From Cepaea nemoralis (lineage: Eukaryota > Mollusca > Gastropoda > Stylommatophora > Helicidae), in the NCBI GenBank assembly GCA_014155875.1, contig JACEFZ010028298.1, forward strand, positions 1 through 64,000: 64,000 nt of DNA, read 5' to 3'. Below, one piece after another: positions 43,801 through 51,713 of the stretch. The notes under the pieces are model-generated. The model searched no databases. It was given only the letters and a program-made list of their open reading frames with translations, and was not told the DNA's origin. Position numbers and translations under genes: made by a program. The number at the start of each line of letters is the position of its first letter. Positions within the stretch are counted from its first letter, which is position 1.

Positions 43801-45043
43801 TGAGAACCCATATGTGGAAAGAATGCGATTGCGGGGGATCAGCAGGGGTTCTGGTAGAATCTCAAAACTGAGAGGGAAGACCAGGAGAACTTTTAATCAG
43901 ATAGCAGTGGGAACGATTAGTAGTATGACTCTTTGCTGGCTGTTGAACGAGGGGACAGAGCACATATGGGAATGTCCTGAGTGCAGTGAAGTCGGTTCTT
44001 AACCCAACTCAACTCAACTCTTACTGTTTTTTTTTAAATTGTTAATATGAAAATGATGGAAGAAATCCTTTTGGTTGCTTTCAGAAATCCAAGAGTCATT
44101 TATCCCGAGTGTGAGAAATCGCAGTTACGTTGCTGCAGGAGTTATGGTGGCAATAACCACGGCCATCTTAGTGGCCGGAGCTTTGTATTTTGCATGGTGC
44201 CACCAGGATGCCTGGTCTTACCACAGAGTCTCTCCAGAATCACTGGCTGCTGTTACGGATCCTGTCAACTCTACAGCCAGGGTGAATTATGGAGAAAACA
44301 TCTCCAATGGTCACAATACTTCTTGTAGAGGTGGTCATCATGCTCATGATGATATAAATCCTGTGGATGAGGATTCATACGAGGTGGTCAATGGTTCCAT
44401 TGGCACCAAAGATTCTGATGGCAAGGAGGAAGTTAGTGATGTGGATGAACACAGAGAGACTTTGGAAGAGTCTGATGTATCACTGCAGTTATCATTAGAT
44501 TCCAGCCATCCTGAGGCTGCTATTAAACCTGAAGTCGAAGCTGCGGATGATGATGTTCATGAGGTGCAGTTGATAGAGATCCCCAAAGAAGATATCCCTA
44601 ACAAGGATCAACAGAAGGGCATGACATCTAGAGATGAACCTCAGAATAGCAACACAAACGAACATCAAGCAGATTCAGCATTTGAATATTTGCTCAGCAA
44701 AGATACATCGCATACTTTAGCATCAGTAGATATATCGTGTGCATTTCAATCCAAAAAAGATGCTATAGTTGGCTATATGGAGCCAAAAGACTATCAACTA
44801 GGAATTGCTTTTTTTGGACATGGTTTGAATGTTGCAGTGGAAGTTGCTAAGAGTGACGCTGCATCCTTGGGTATTCCTAACACAGATGGCATGATAAACA
44901 ATGACTCAGTTATAAAGGTTACTGGGAATAGCTTGGGGATAGAAGACATTGAGAAAAAATGCCAGCATTCTAGTGTTGGTACAGTTAAGGCAGAAACTAT
45001 TTGTATTCTGGAAGAAGGAACTTATCCCACCCAGAATTTATGA
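27110..45043 (+). CDS. Novel single-pass membrane protein gene (4 exons, 596 aa)
   Basis: Joining exons 27110-27211, 29686-30129, 33310-33595 and 44085-45043 gives one open frame of 596 residues. All introns are GT..AG and phases match (0, 0, 1). Residues 1-23 form a signal peptide (hydrophobic [16 protein letters not shown]). Residues 35-182 are acidic and Gln/Ser/Lys-rich. About 150-277 hold repeated amphipathic helices of the form LDxVxDxV. About 292-315 is one transmembrane segment ([20 protein letters not shown]). About 318-596 is an acidic Asp/Glu/Ser-rich tail. Predicted type I topology places the helices outside and the tail in the cytosol. I do not recognise the family and assign no function. 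Further exons in the 10.5-kb last intron cannot be excluded. The start ATG at 27110 is the first in frame next to the signal peptide. Confidence 0.72.
27690..28510 (+). pseudogene. RpS8: Processed pseudogene of ribosomal protein S8
   Basis: Intronless copy of the small-subunit protein eS8. An ATG at 27714 in a CAGCCATCATGG context is followed, across frameshifts, by [75 protein letters not shown]-like [46 protein letters not shown] and a final [15 protein letters not shown] with stop at 28471. These follow the order of eukaryotic RPS8. An AATAAA lies at 28494. Stops in the N-terminal part and several frameshifts show it is dead. It sits in intron 1 of the membrane-protein gene, same strand. 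The C-terminal DGYILEG segment is expanded as a 30-bp minisatellite. Confidence 0.93.
28265..28425 (+). repeat. 30-bp minisatellite inside the RpS8 pseudogene
   Basis: About six units of TGGTTACATCCTTGAGGGTG plus GGAGAGTGGA, one shortened to 22 bases. Each unit encodes a [14 protein letters not shown] decapeptide, an expansion of the single DGYxLEGKE site of RPS8. The unit length keeps the frame. Confidence 0.9.
28515..28920. other. Intron 1 spacer
   Basis: No recognised feature. Confidence 0.35.
28925..29165 (+). repeat. SINE complex: inverted family C pieces plus tRNA-like head (family B)
   Basis: 28925-28950 matches the forward start of family C (GTTCAGAAAGCAATGGCAAA). 28955-28995 matches another part of family C inverted (CCTTTACAGGA ... 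CCCCAGCATTT). From about 29025 a tRNA-like head follows (ATAGTGGCTAG as A-box, AGGTTCCAATCTA as B-box), then a body with TTTTTAAAATGGATCAGG as in other family B copies. Confidence 0.6.
29175..29385. repeat. 12/14-bp minisatellite
   Basis: Alternating CACATCACTGTC and CACATCACTCTGTC units, about 15 copies. Confidence 0.92.
29686..30129 (+). CDS. Exon 2: acidic, Gln/Lys-rich region of the membrane protein
   Basis: One hundred and forty-eight codons. The acceptor TTTACTTTAG|GCT follows a T-rich tract and the donor is GACCAG|GTTTGT, phase 0 at both ends. The first two thirds are acidic ([24 protein letters not shown]). The end becomes helical ([19 protein letters not shown]) and starts the repeat pattern ([20 protein letters not shown]). 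An internal ATG at 29692 could act as an alternative start giving a protein without signal peptide. Confidence 0.75.
30446..30672 (+). repeat. tRNA-derived SINE, family 1 (full head and tail)
   Basis: The tRNA-Ser/Leu-like head GGGGAGTGGCTGGCCGAGTG has A-box TGGCCGAGTGG. The B-box is GGTTCAAATCCCC about 50 bases on. The tail contains TCTGTCGGGGGCAAAAAGAA, AATCCTAACCTGCACAG and CTGCACTAGGCAGGCGGCCT and ends GGCAGTAGATGACAG. It is the most complete copy in the window and lies in intron 2. Confidence 0.85.
30960..31130. repeat. AT-rich unit, possible Penelope-like terminus
   Basis: Contains ACGACATTTCAATTTTATAA and ATCTTCATCAGGGACGGGAC between two AAATTATAAAATAAT stretches. Such phrases occur at termini of Penelope-like elements. 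No RT is nearby. Confidence 0.25.
31203..31476. repeat. 91-bp tandem repeat, three copies
   Basis: Units start CTTATGACATGCATGGCAGG at 31203 and 31294. The third starts at 31385 and has lost two bases (CTTATGACTGCATGGCAGG). Sequence identity between copies is very high, suggesting recent amplification. Confidence 0.93.
31630..32310 (-). pseudogene. Jockey/I-like LINE RNase H and C-terminus with GAGTT-type tail
   Basis: The minus frame (215 residues) reads [36 protein letters not shown] (catalytic Glu), [17 protein letters not shown] (Asp), [20 protein letters not shown] (His/Asp), a long spacer, then [20 protein letters not shown] and [13 protein letters not shown] with stop. The tail is (CTCAA)n. 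The first RNase H strand with its Asp is missing, so the copy is 5'-truncated. Same subfamily as 43765-44015 and 46129-47445. Confidence 0.9.
32330..33115 (-). pseudogene. RNase H fragment of a second LINE family, split by a SINE
   Basis: Minus strand from 33115: [20 protein letters not shown], then [21 protein letters not shown] [20 protein letters not shown] and [10 protein letters not shown]. After a family C SINE (32600-32755) come [20 protein letters not shown] and [24 protein letters not shown] and ADQLAKEG are RNase H blocks. Sequence type is unlike the YTDGSVVR copies. Confidence 0.7.
32600..32757 (+). repeat. Interspersed repeat family C (SINE-like)
   Basis: Core GAGTGCCGGTTGTTCAGAAA, CTACTGAACGTAAACTTGGC, ATGCTGGGGTTGACTGCGAT and GTCCTGTAAAGGACATG. 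Other copies lie at 41090-41232 (+), 62885-63020 (-) and, rearranged, 28925-28995. No clear pol III boxes. Confidence 0.75.
33310..33595 (+). CDS. Exon 3: amphipathic helix repeats of the membrane protein
   Basis: Ninety-five codons plus one base. Acceptor GCTAAACAG|GTTGGA, donor CCAGGAG|GTAGGT, phase 1. The protein repeats a 22-residue motif: [57 protein letters not shown] and [14 protein letters not shown]. At DNA level two 66-bp units (about 33360-33425 and 33426-33491) are almost identical. Heptad-like hydrophobic spacing (L-x2-V/M-x2-V) suggests coiled coil or lipid-binding helices. Confidence 0.78.
33900..36380. other. AT-rich non-coding interior of Helitron B
   Basis: Phrases such as AACACTGCTAAGGGTGATAG, TGTGATTCCATGTGCTAA, ATGATTTTCTTAGAAATGGT and AAAGGAGTTGGTTTTC recur several times in degenerate form, indicating old tandem duplications of a few hundred bases. 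Poly-Tyr frames here come from ATA repeats. Confidence 0.55.
35691..36115. repeat. 220-bp direct duplication
   Basis: Copy 1 (35691-35910) and copy 2 (35911-36115) begin CATGGGAGATGAAGTTGTAA and are nearly identical. They differ mainly in the length of an (AAT)n run (copy 2 is about 15 bases shorter). Confidence 0.92.
36382..37268 (-). pseudogene. L1/Tx1-like LINE C-terminal region (long open frame)
   Basis: From about 37268 down to 36382 the minus strand is open with no stop for about 295 codons. Motifs are [53 protein letters not shown], a spacer, [14 protein letters not shown] and a zinc-binding knuckle [20 protein letters not shown] (C-x2-C-x8-H-x4-C). This layout (F.W....GG..L.D......L followed by zf-RVT) is the post-RT region of L1/Tx1-type polyproteins. 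The RT itself is absent; the 5' break abuts a Helitron B internal unit. The intact frame suggests a young or selected fragment. Confidence 0.75.
37778..37853. repeat. (AT)n microsatellite at the Helitron B 5' end
   Basis: About 37 AT units expanded from the TATATATA of the Helitron 5' terminus. Confidence 0.97.
37856..38500. other. Intron 3 spacer
   Basis: No gene recognised. Short frames at 38120-38512 have no motif. Confidence 0.35.
38500..38890 (-). pseudogene. LINE RNase H C-terminal fragment
   Basis: Minus strand: [20 protein letters not shown] (degenerate WIPSHCGI.GN..AD.L.), then [20 protein letters not shown] and [17 protein letters not shown], a degenerate Cys-rich C-terminus. Probably the same family as 32330-33115. 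Confidence 0.6.
39081..39111. other. Perfect 11-bp hairpin at the transposase stop
   Basis: ATTAAGGTCTG (39081-39091) and CAGACCTTAAT (39101-39111) flank a 9-base loop. The minus-strand transposase stop codon (39107-39109) lies in one arm. It could be an mRNA 3' structure or chance. Confidence 0.45.
39107..40205 (-). pseudogene. IS630-Tc1-mariner-type transposase (Sailor/DD82E-like), one frameshift
   Basis: Starts at an ATG at 40205. The N-terminal 75 residues look like a helix-turn-helix DNA-binding region ([39 protein letters not shown]). The catalytic core shows [12 protein letters not shown] (first Asp), a long middle, [13 protein letters not shown] (second Asp) and, after a one-base shift near 39370, a [13 protein letters not shown] block (Glu). 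The spacing between second Asp and Glu is about 83 residues by my count. That is far longer than the 34 of Tc1 and close to the DD82E of the Sailor group. The rest of the second frame ends at 39107. Except for one extra base the gene is intact, so it is either recently inactivated or shows a sequencing error. Terminal inverted repeats were not found. Confidence 0.8.
40206..40780. other. Transposon flank, no gene
   Basis: Probably 5' untranslated or terminal sequence of the transposase element. A phrase CTATAGTCTGTTCACATTTG read on the minus strand at about 40785 could be a terminus, but I found no clear partner near 38.0-39.1 kb. Confidence 0.3.
40780..41000 (-). pseudogene. RTE-like LINE fragment
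   Basis: Minus strand across frames: [32 protein letters not shown] and KTKKE. This is the FFGH.MR ... GKLEG.R.RG.. C-terminal block of RTE-type elements. Confidence 0.6.
40982..41025 (+). repeat. Short interspersed phrase shared by three sites
   Basis: TATGCCAGGCAATAAATCGT plus GCAATATATTGTT. It recurs at 54014-54050 (+) and inverted at 49262-49292, so it belongs to an unnamed interspersed repeat. Confidence 0.6.
41090..41232 (+). repeat. Interspersed repeat family C (SINE-like)
   Basis: GATGAGTGCCGGTCGATCAG, ACTACTGAGCGTAAACTTGC, GCTGGGATTGACTGTGACGT and CCTGTAAAGGATATGCAAC. Matches 32600-32757. Confidence 0.75.
41233..42060. other. Intron 3 spacer, no gene seen
   Basis: Sequence of mixed composition without recognised motif. 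Confidence 0.35.
42060..42835 (+). pseudogene. RTE-like LINE 3' part, interrupted by captured gene sequence
   Basis: Blocks: [75 protein letters not shown], then KDCLKAAN and a stop. After foreign sequence at 42452-42600 the LINE resumes with [21 protein letters not shown] ([20 protein letters not shown]), [14 protein letters not shown] and [11 protein letters not shown] with an ATGATGA phrase. The carboxyl GHVMRR block is lost at the junction. Confidence 0.85.
42452..42600 (+). other. Captured fragment of the nrf-6-like gene (exon plus intron)
   Basis: Aligns base for base without gaps to 56036-56184, with about nine differences over 149 bases by eye. The source spans 66 bases of the 55959-56101 exon and 83 bases of the intron upstream of it. 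Unspliced sequence means copying at DNA level, or from pre-mRNA. It now lies inside an RTE copy within another gene's intron. Confidence 0.9.
42955..43140 (-). repeat. tRNA-derived SINE, family B
   Basis: Minus strand: CCACGGTAGCATATAGGCTA (A-box region), B-box GTGGGTTCACATCCGC, then GATTTTAAAACAAAATTGAC and CTGGGCCGACAGG. Body resembles 58890-59115. Confidence 0.65.
43165..43430 (-). repeat. tRNA-derived SINE, family D
   Basis: Minus strand: AACTTCCGGTGTGCTGATGC, B-box GGTAGCGGATTCAACCCC, then GACTTCTTGTCCTTGACTTA, GGGACATAAATTACAAGTAC and CACCTGATGGTGAAAGATAA. A second copy lies at 56820-57090 in the same orientation. Confidence 0.7.
43765..44020 (+). mobile_element. Jockey/I-like LINE C-terminus with CTCAA tail
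   Basis: The frame reads [60 protein letters not shown] and CPECSEVGS with stop, then a CCAACTCAACTCAACTC tail. It is severely 5'-truncated, preceded by a poly-G run, and lies 65 bases upstream of exon 4. Confidence 0.88.
44085..45043 (+). CDS. Exon 4: transmembrane segment and acidic cytoplasmic tail
   Basis: Acceptor TTGCTTTCAG|AAATCC completes the split GAA codon from exon 3. Then [17 protein letters not shown] leads into a hydrophobic stretch ending ALYFAWCH. The following 280 residues are acidic with blocks such as [32 protein letters not shown] and [20 protein letters not shown], and no second membrane segment. TGA at 45041-45043; AATAAA at 45055-45060, with more downstream. Confidence 0.8.
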
Positions 45044-45400
45044 GTATAGAGAATAATAAATATCAAGAATAATCCTTGTAAATGAACATTTTTAGAGACA
45101 TCAATGAAGCTTTAGGAAGCTGTAATATTTCCATATTTCTGAATGTTAGTTAGTCGCCCTGGCAATTATTATTGCTGGTTATGTTAGTATCTTCGTGATC
45201 AAATGTTGTGATATTTAATGTGCATGTTTTATTGATTGTGACATACATCGTTATAAATGCACATGTTTGTCAAATTATAAATGTGGTCAAGATTGGCTTT
45301 AAGATTTTCTAGAATATTCCAGATGTAGTTGTCAGGTGTTTTGTTCACATCATTTAGATGTCCATGTCAGCTTTTCTGGTTAAAACAACGTGGTTTACAT
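45044..45400 (+). other. Presumed 3' UTR of the membrane-protein gene
   Basis: AT-rich, no open frame. The true polyadenylation site is not determinable from sequence alone. Confidence 0.4.
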
Positions 45401-45572
45401 TGTCTGTGAGATTTTCTGGCTTATTCTGCATTTGGCTGTGAGATTTTCTGGCTTATTCTGCATCTGGCTGTAAGATTTTCTGGCATGTTTTAGATGTGAT
45501 TAAGATTATCTGGCATAGCCTACATGTGGCTGTAAGATTTTCTGGCATATTCTACATGTGGCTGTGAGATTA
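45400..45572. repeat. ~31-bp minisatellite
   Basis: Four to five units of GTGAGATTTTCTGGCTTATT plus CTGCATTTGGCT. Confidence 0.85.
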
Positions 45573-45639
45573 ATGTACACATGAAAAACCCTGCCAATTA
45601 GTACAAAAGCAAAGCATATGTACATATAGTTGTAAATAT

Positions 45640-45885
45640 TGCCAATAAGTAATTGGTTAGTTAGTCAACAGATCATCCTTATTGCACAGTCAACTATTAG
45701 TCCTCAAGTGCTCAGATCCCCTCCTCAGTATCTCTGTCAGTGTGTATCAACTGATGACACCAGTTCTGTGTTCGAGTATTTCCTCTTTGGTTGCCCAGCA
45801 GGGTTCTCTTGTGTAGCTTGACCCTGTGGGACTTGATGCTCCTGCAGTCTGGCCAGAGTTGCATCTATCACTTGAGTCGTTTATT
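45640..45885 (-). mobile_element. Jockey-like LINE 3' terminal fragment
   Basis: Minus strand: LWPDCRSIKSHRVKLHKRTL followed by 3' sequence with GAACTGGTGTCATCAGTTGA, CTGAGCACTTGAGGAC, and a CTAACTAACC tail. Same type as 10436-10540 and 26310-26505. Confidence 0.6.
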
Positions 45886-45907
45886 CGTCCTGTCTCCTTG
45901 AAGGCCA

Positions 45908-46128
45908 GATGTTTGTTAGCACTTGTGTGAGCTTATCAGATGTTTGTTAACACTTGTATGAGCTTATCAGATGTTTGTTAGCACTTGTATGGTCTTAACA
46001 GATGATTGCTAGCACTTGTGTGGGCTTATCAGATGTTTGTTAGCATAGTGTGATGTTAACATATGTTTGTTACTATAGCATGACCTTATCAGATGTTTGT
46101 TAGCACTTGTATAATATTATCAGATGTT
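45908..46128. repeat. 31-bp minisatellite, left half
   Basis: Units GATGTTTGTTAGCACTTGTA plus TGAGCTTATCA at 45908, 45939, 45970 and onward. The array resumes at 47446 after a LINE insertion. Confidence 0.92.
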
Positions 46129-47445
46129 AATTGAAGTACTTGGGTATCACCTTCGACAGGTGTATATCTTTTAAAGATAATGTGGAGGCTTTGGTGGTGA
46201 AGGCTGATAGGGGATTTAATGCTTTGAGGGCGATGGCAGCAACTGGGGTAGAGCAGAGGATGCTTTACAGGCTCTTTCAGCACTGTCTACTTTTTTTAAC
46301 TTTAAGCTCTTTCGGCAGTTAATAATTTCTGTCATTGAGTATGGTTTGGGGCTGCTGACAGTATTGAAAAGCCAGCTTGAAAGGTTGGAGCGCAAACAAA
46401 ATGCGGGCATGTGTGTGATTCTGGGGTGCACAAAGGACACACTAATTATATGCATGAGGCATATCCTGGCGCTACCAACAGTGGCGGATAGGCATGGGGT
46501 CCTTCAGGCCAAATGCTTCCTGAGAGTTGGGAGACAGGGATCACCCCCTGCATGAAGCCATGGATATGGTCAAGGGTCATAGACTAAGACGAGGCAGGTC
46601 CTGGATGGCACAGGTGGAAATATTTGTGATCTAGAGACCATCAATCGTGAAACATTAGTGGGTTGAAGTACCGGCAGACAGGAAGGACTGGCACAAAGTA
46701 ATAGTAACACTGGGTCATGAATGCAGAGAATGGGCAACGGGCCGCACAGAGTTTGAGGTACAACAACTGATCCAGAGCAACACACATCAAGGTGACATAG
46801 TGATCTACACCGATGGGTCAGTGGTGAGAAACAGACGTATTGGTTAGCGTTTTATTGCAAAGGCTAATGGACGATTCTTGAAAAAGGAGGATATGGCATA
46901 TAATGCTACGACCTCCAGCATGAGAATAGAGGTGGAAGCAGTCCCATCGGCGTTCCGTTGGTTAGAGGAGACCACTGCAACACACACTGTCTTCACCACA
47001 GACTCAATGAGTATGCTTAGTAAGGTGGAGAAAGGAATGTTTCGTGTGGAATGGCTCACCTCGCTTCAGAGATCACAGATTGTTAGAATTGTCTGGATTT
47101 TTTGCCCTGGCTGTGCGGGGGTGCGGGAGAATGAACAGGCTGATAGGCTGGCAGGGAATGCACCTCTTAGTGGTCGATTACCTATCAACAAGGGAGAGGC
47201 AGTCGTGCGCCTGTGGGACAAGGTGGAGGAACAGATTGAGAACCTGTATGTGGAAAGGATGAGATTGGCAGGAGTTTCTAGTAGAATCTCAAAAGTGAGA
47301 AAGAAGACCAGGAGAACTTTCAATCAGATAGTGGTTGGAACAATTAATAGTGTGAATCTTCGCTGGCTGTTGAACAAGGGGATGGAGCAGGTATGGAAAT
47401 GTCCTGAGAGCAGTGATGTCAGTTCTTAACTCAACTCAACTCAAC
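46129..47445 (+). mobile_element. Jockey/I-like LINE inserted in the minisatellite (5'-truncated)
   Basis: Starts inside RT: LKYLGITFDRCISFKDNVEA, GFNALRAMAATGVEQRMLYR, QLERLERKQNAGMCVILGCT. A IYTDGSVVRN strand (about 46805) opens RNase H, followed by [31 protein letters not shown] and [19 protein letters not shown] (His of PGHAG replaced by Cys). It ends FNQIVVGTINSVNLRWLLNK and WKCPESSDVSS with stop and a (CTCAA)n tail. At least three frameshifts. TATCAGATGTT (46118) and TATCAGTTGTT (47446) may be the target duplication. Confidence 0.9.
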
Positions 47446-47625
47446 TATCAGTTGTTTGTTAGCACTTGTATGATCTTATCAGATGTTTGTTAGCGTAGTG
47501 TGATGTTAACATATGTTTGTTACTATAGCATGATCTTATCATATGTTTGTTAGTATAGCATGATCTTATCATATGTTTGTTAGTATGTGTATGATCTTAT
47601 CAGGTCTGTGATAATACTCACTGGC
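47446..47625. repeat. 31-bp minisatellite, right half
   Basis: Continues GTTTGTTAGCACTTGTATGA and CTTATCA units, more degenerate than the left half. Confidence 0.85.
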
Positions 47626-47739
47626 TGATGTGTGATAAAGTGTAGAGTATTTGTCTTGGCAATAATGTATTTATGTGATGATTTGTGCATAATTAATATG
47701 CATACAGTATACTGTATATAGTATGTTCCTAGTTAACAT

Positions 47740-48606
47740 CTATACAGTTAACTTCTGTTCAGTTAACTAGTCTGTTACCTCATATAGTTAACGTCTGTAT
47801 ATTTACCATTTATTCAGTTAATTAGTCTGTTACCCCATAGAGTTAACATCTACACAGTTAACATTTATTCAGTTAATTAGTCTGTTACCCCATATAGTTA
47901 ACATATACATATTTCACATTTATTCAGTTAACTAGTCTGATACCCCCATACAGTTAATATCTACACATTTAACATTTATTCAGTTAACTAGTCTGTTAGC
48001 TCCCATACAGTTAACTTCTACACATTTAACATTTACTCAGTTAACTAGTCTGATACTCCCATAAGTTAACATCTACACATTTAACATTTATTTAGTTAAT
48101 TAGTCTGTTAGCTCCCATACACTTAACATGTACACATTTAACATTTATTCAGTTAACTAGTCTGATACTCCCATAAGTTAACATCTACACATTTAACATT
48201 TACTCAGTTAACATAGTCTGATACTCCCATACACTTAACATCTACACATTTAACATTTATTCAGTTAACTAGTCTGATACTCCCATACAGTTAACATCTA
48301 CACATTTAACATTTATTCAGTTAACTAGTCTGATAGCTCCCATACAGTTAACATCTACACATTTCACATTTATTCAGTTAACTAGTCTGATACTCCCATA
48401 CAGTTAACATCTACACATTTAACATTTATTCAGTTAACTAGTCTGATACTCCCATACAGTTAACATCTACACATTTCACATTTATTCAGTTAACTAGTCT
48501 GATACTCCCATACAGTTAACATCTACACATTTAACATTTATTCAGTTAACTAGTCTGATACTCCCATACAGTTAACATCTACACATTTAACATTTATTCA
48601 GTTAAC
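47740..48606. repeat. 56-bp tandem array (~15 copies)
   Basis: Units TTCAGTTAACTAGTCTGATA, CTCCCATACAGTTAACATCT and ACACATTTAACATTTA. The right half is more uniform than the left. Confidence 0.95.
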
Positions 48607-49590
48607 GGCCATACAATTAATCAAATCTTTTGCCAAAGTAAAAACAGGATGAACAAATAACATATATACAGTTAACATCCTTTAATTTCACATATGTTCG
48701 CTTAACACACATACAGTTACACCCATGCAATAATCAGTAAACAGTTATCCATCCAGTTACAGCTAACACTTATAAAGTTAACATCAACAATATTAACATC
48801 CATAGATTTAACATGCTTGCTGTAATAATCAACAAATCAATTCAACATCCTCGCAGCATCTGATTGACATCCATTTTTGCTATAGACTTATTCCTACACA
48901 CACCCAGTATTGATAAGGATCACATCCAGTTGTACTTTCCACAATCACTACTGTATTTTCTGTAATTACTTTCAACAAAACAAACCAAATGTTATCACAG
49001 TTTTAAAACTTGGTCATGATTTTAATAAAACAAGATAATTACAGAACTGGGTTTGTATAATCATGTTGACACAAAATAATTTTAAAATTCTGTTTGATTC
49101 ATGTGTGTATTTTCTTTTCTTTTTTTAACATTTTGTTTGCATTGTTTTGGATCTTTACACATTGTGAAGATTTTGTTTACACAAATTTACATTCTTTGTT
49201 TTGATTACCATTCAAAACAATATATTCCCTTAGCAAAAATGTAAACACAGAAGCTACAAACAGTATATTGCATGATCTATTGCCTGGCATATATTTCTCA
49301 TCAGGTGCTTACTGCAGAGATATATATAATATTAAGTGAATAAATGAATAATACTTTAGCTGAAACACTTAAAACACATGATATTATCACAGGTATTTTT
49401 GGAATATGGAGCATTTGTTATCCCCAGATTAATTTCAAATGTAAAACGAAATATATCTGTTTGGACAAAACTGACTGGATCTGCCTAATTGCTAAGGCCT
49501 CATTATACTTGAGCAATTGTTTATTGTTTGTTGAATAGAGTATACAAAACACTTTTTCTTTAAAATCTATATCATTGTTGGTGTTGGCCC
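48607..49590. other. AT-rich spacer, no gene seen
   Basis: Residual AGTTAACA phrases of the array persist to about 48810. 49262-49292 carries the interspersed phrase of 40982-41025 inverted. Confidence 0.4.
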
Positions 49591-49742
49591 GTAGTTCTTC
49601 CAGAATGAGGGATAATGGCCACTGCCCTGGCCAGATTTTTAAAAATCCCCAAGCCTTACCGAGGATTAAATACATGTCCCAGAACATGTGAGGCTGACAT
49701 TCTGACCCTTTGGGCAGCCACTAATCTAAGTTATATTAGGTC
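49590..49742 (-). repeat. tRNA-derived SINE, family B
   Basis: Minus strand: AGTGGCTGCCCAAAGGGTCA, ATGTATTTAATCCTCGG (weak B-box), then GGGGATTTTTAAAAATCTGG and CCAGGGCAGTGGCC. Body is like 58890-59115. Confidence 0.6.
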
Positions 49743-49744
49743 TA

Positions 49745-51640
49745 CAGGTGATGACTGATGGAGCTACTCAGTTATCAGTCAGTTCTCAGTTATCAGTTGG
49801 GGTATCTTCGTTGCACTCCAGACATGTCCATAGGTGCTCAGATCCTCCCCCCAGCATATGCATCAGCGTCCGGTGGCTAATAGTGCCAGTTCTGTGTTGG
49901 TTGACGAGGCACTTTGTTTTCCCGATGTACCTCTCGCGTCTGGCTATGCCGATTCTTACTCCCAGGTCTTTCATCCTGGACAGCGATGTGGAATCACTGA
50001 CGTCAAAATCCTCTGTTCTCGCCAAATCTTTAAGGACGTTAATAACATCAGGCACGATCCATGGGCTGGCCATCTACAGGGGGTGCAGAGCCAGCCAGTT
50101 TGTCAGCTCGTTCATTTCCCTCGACTCCCGCATGTCCCGGGACGAAGATGAAGGTGACTTTACGGACAACAGACTTCCGCAGCGATTCAGTCCACTGTCT
50201 ACGTACAGATCCAGCTTCGACCTTCTGAATCATGCTCATTGAATCACTTAGTACACACACGTTGGTATAATGCTGTGATTCCAGCCATATGAAAGCCTGT
50301 GTAACTGCCATCACCTCCATCGTCATGCTGCTCGTGGTCATAGAGTGGGCACCACTGGATTCTTGAACGGTTCGGCCCGCTGAACGAGCTGTAAATGCCC
50401 ACGCACTTCTCTGCTGCTTTACAACAGATCCATCTGTATAGATGAGCACTTCGGGGCTATCTGAGTGTTCATAGATGAGCGCGTTAACCTCTGCATTGAC
50501 AGCGGCAGGGTTCTGCTCTCTGCACCCTCTGTCGAGTGTGATAATGCAGGAGAAAGTGCACTTAAAGGCTGGAGGCACCGGCACCCATTCCTTGCCGGGG
50601 TTGATACTGGTAAGACTGCAGACCTGTCTGACGACATCTTCCACCCGACCCATCCATGATTTGCCCCTCTTTAGCCTGTCACCCTTTTCTCTGAATATAG
50701 CGTCATGCAGAGGGTGCAGCTCATCTGCACTTATTTTTAAGTATGCACGAGCTCTCCAGATCTTGATCCTGTGTTCCATTGTCGGGAAGTCAAGGAGGTA
50801 TCTCATTGCTACACAGCTGGTGTCTCTCGTGAAGCATGGCTTCGTTTTGTACCTTTTCGAGTCTTCCAATCTGTGTAGGGCTGACAGTGAGGATGGCCAG
50901 GGCATACTTGATGCGTGAAAGCACAAGTCCTTGGAACAGAAGTATTAGCAGTCTTTGCTCGATATTGGCAGTCGCCATGACTCTCATTGCTGACAAACCT
51001 TTTCGAGCCTTCGTTATGACATAATCGACATGATCTCTGAAGGACAGGCTACGATCAAGCCTCACGCCAAGACATGTCATTGACTGGGTTCTACTCAAAC
51101 TGCTCCCATCCATTCTTACTGCCGGCAGGTCTGTTTTCACACTATGGTTGTTTAGTGAGAACCATGTAACCGTTGCCTTTGCAGGGTTGACAAGGGCATC
51201 GGCATCAGCACACCATGAGGAAATTTGATCTAGTTCGCCCTGCATATCATTGGCAACCGCCTGTCTATCTCAACCCTGTCGATACACGAGGATGTTGTCA
51301 ACGAATGACAGAGTCCTACCCCTCCCGTCCAACTGTTGTTCAGTGATTGGCACCGTATACGCGTTGAATAGTACTGGTGACAGTGGGGAATCCTGCGGCA
51401 ATCCTGGACATATCGTTATCGGCTCAGAAGACCAACTCCCGCATCTTAGCACCACCTTCTTTTGGAGCAGAACTGCAGCTATCCATCGTACAAGGTGAGG
51501 GTGCACTTTCAGTCTGAGGAGGGTTTGAATCAAGTGCTCGAAAGATACTCTGTTATATGCGTCCTCTAAGTCTATGGCGGCCGCACATGTCTCTTCTCTG
51601 ACCTGAAATCCTTCGTAAACAGGAGCTAGTCACACCACCA
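49745..51640 (-). mobile_element. Jockey/I-like LINE, RT to 3' end (longest RNase H copy)
   Basis: Minus strand order: LIQTLLRLKVHPHLVRWIAA, PGLPQDSPLSPVLFNAYTVP, LSFVDNILVYRQG (catalytic FADD changed to FVDN), WCADADALVNPAKATVTWFS, CLGVRLDRSLSFRDHVDYVI, AMRVMATANIEQRLLILLFQ, RLKRGKSWMGRVEDVVRQVC, then a full RNase H: VLIYTDGSVV, MTMEVMAVTQAFIWLE, VCVLSDSMSMIQKVEAG, IFVPGHAGVEGNERADKLAG. It ends ISHRTLMHMLGGGSEHLWTC and LECNEDT with stop. The Asp-Glu-Asp-Asp set of RNase H is complete while the RT is inactivated. Two frameshifts at about 50050 and 50900. 5'-truncated. Confidence 0.92.
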
Positions 51641-51713
51641 CATATGCTGTGATATTAAGGCCTAACTTATCACACCCCAGGGGCAGTATCTGTTAAAGGA
51701 CTCCTTTTTGTTT

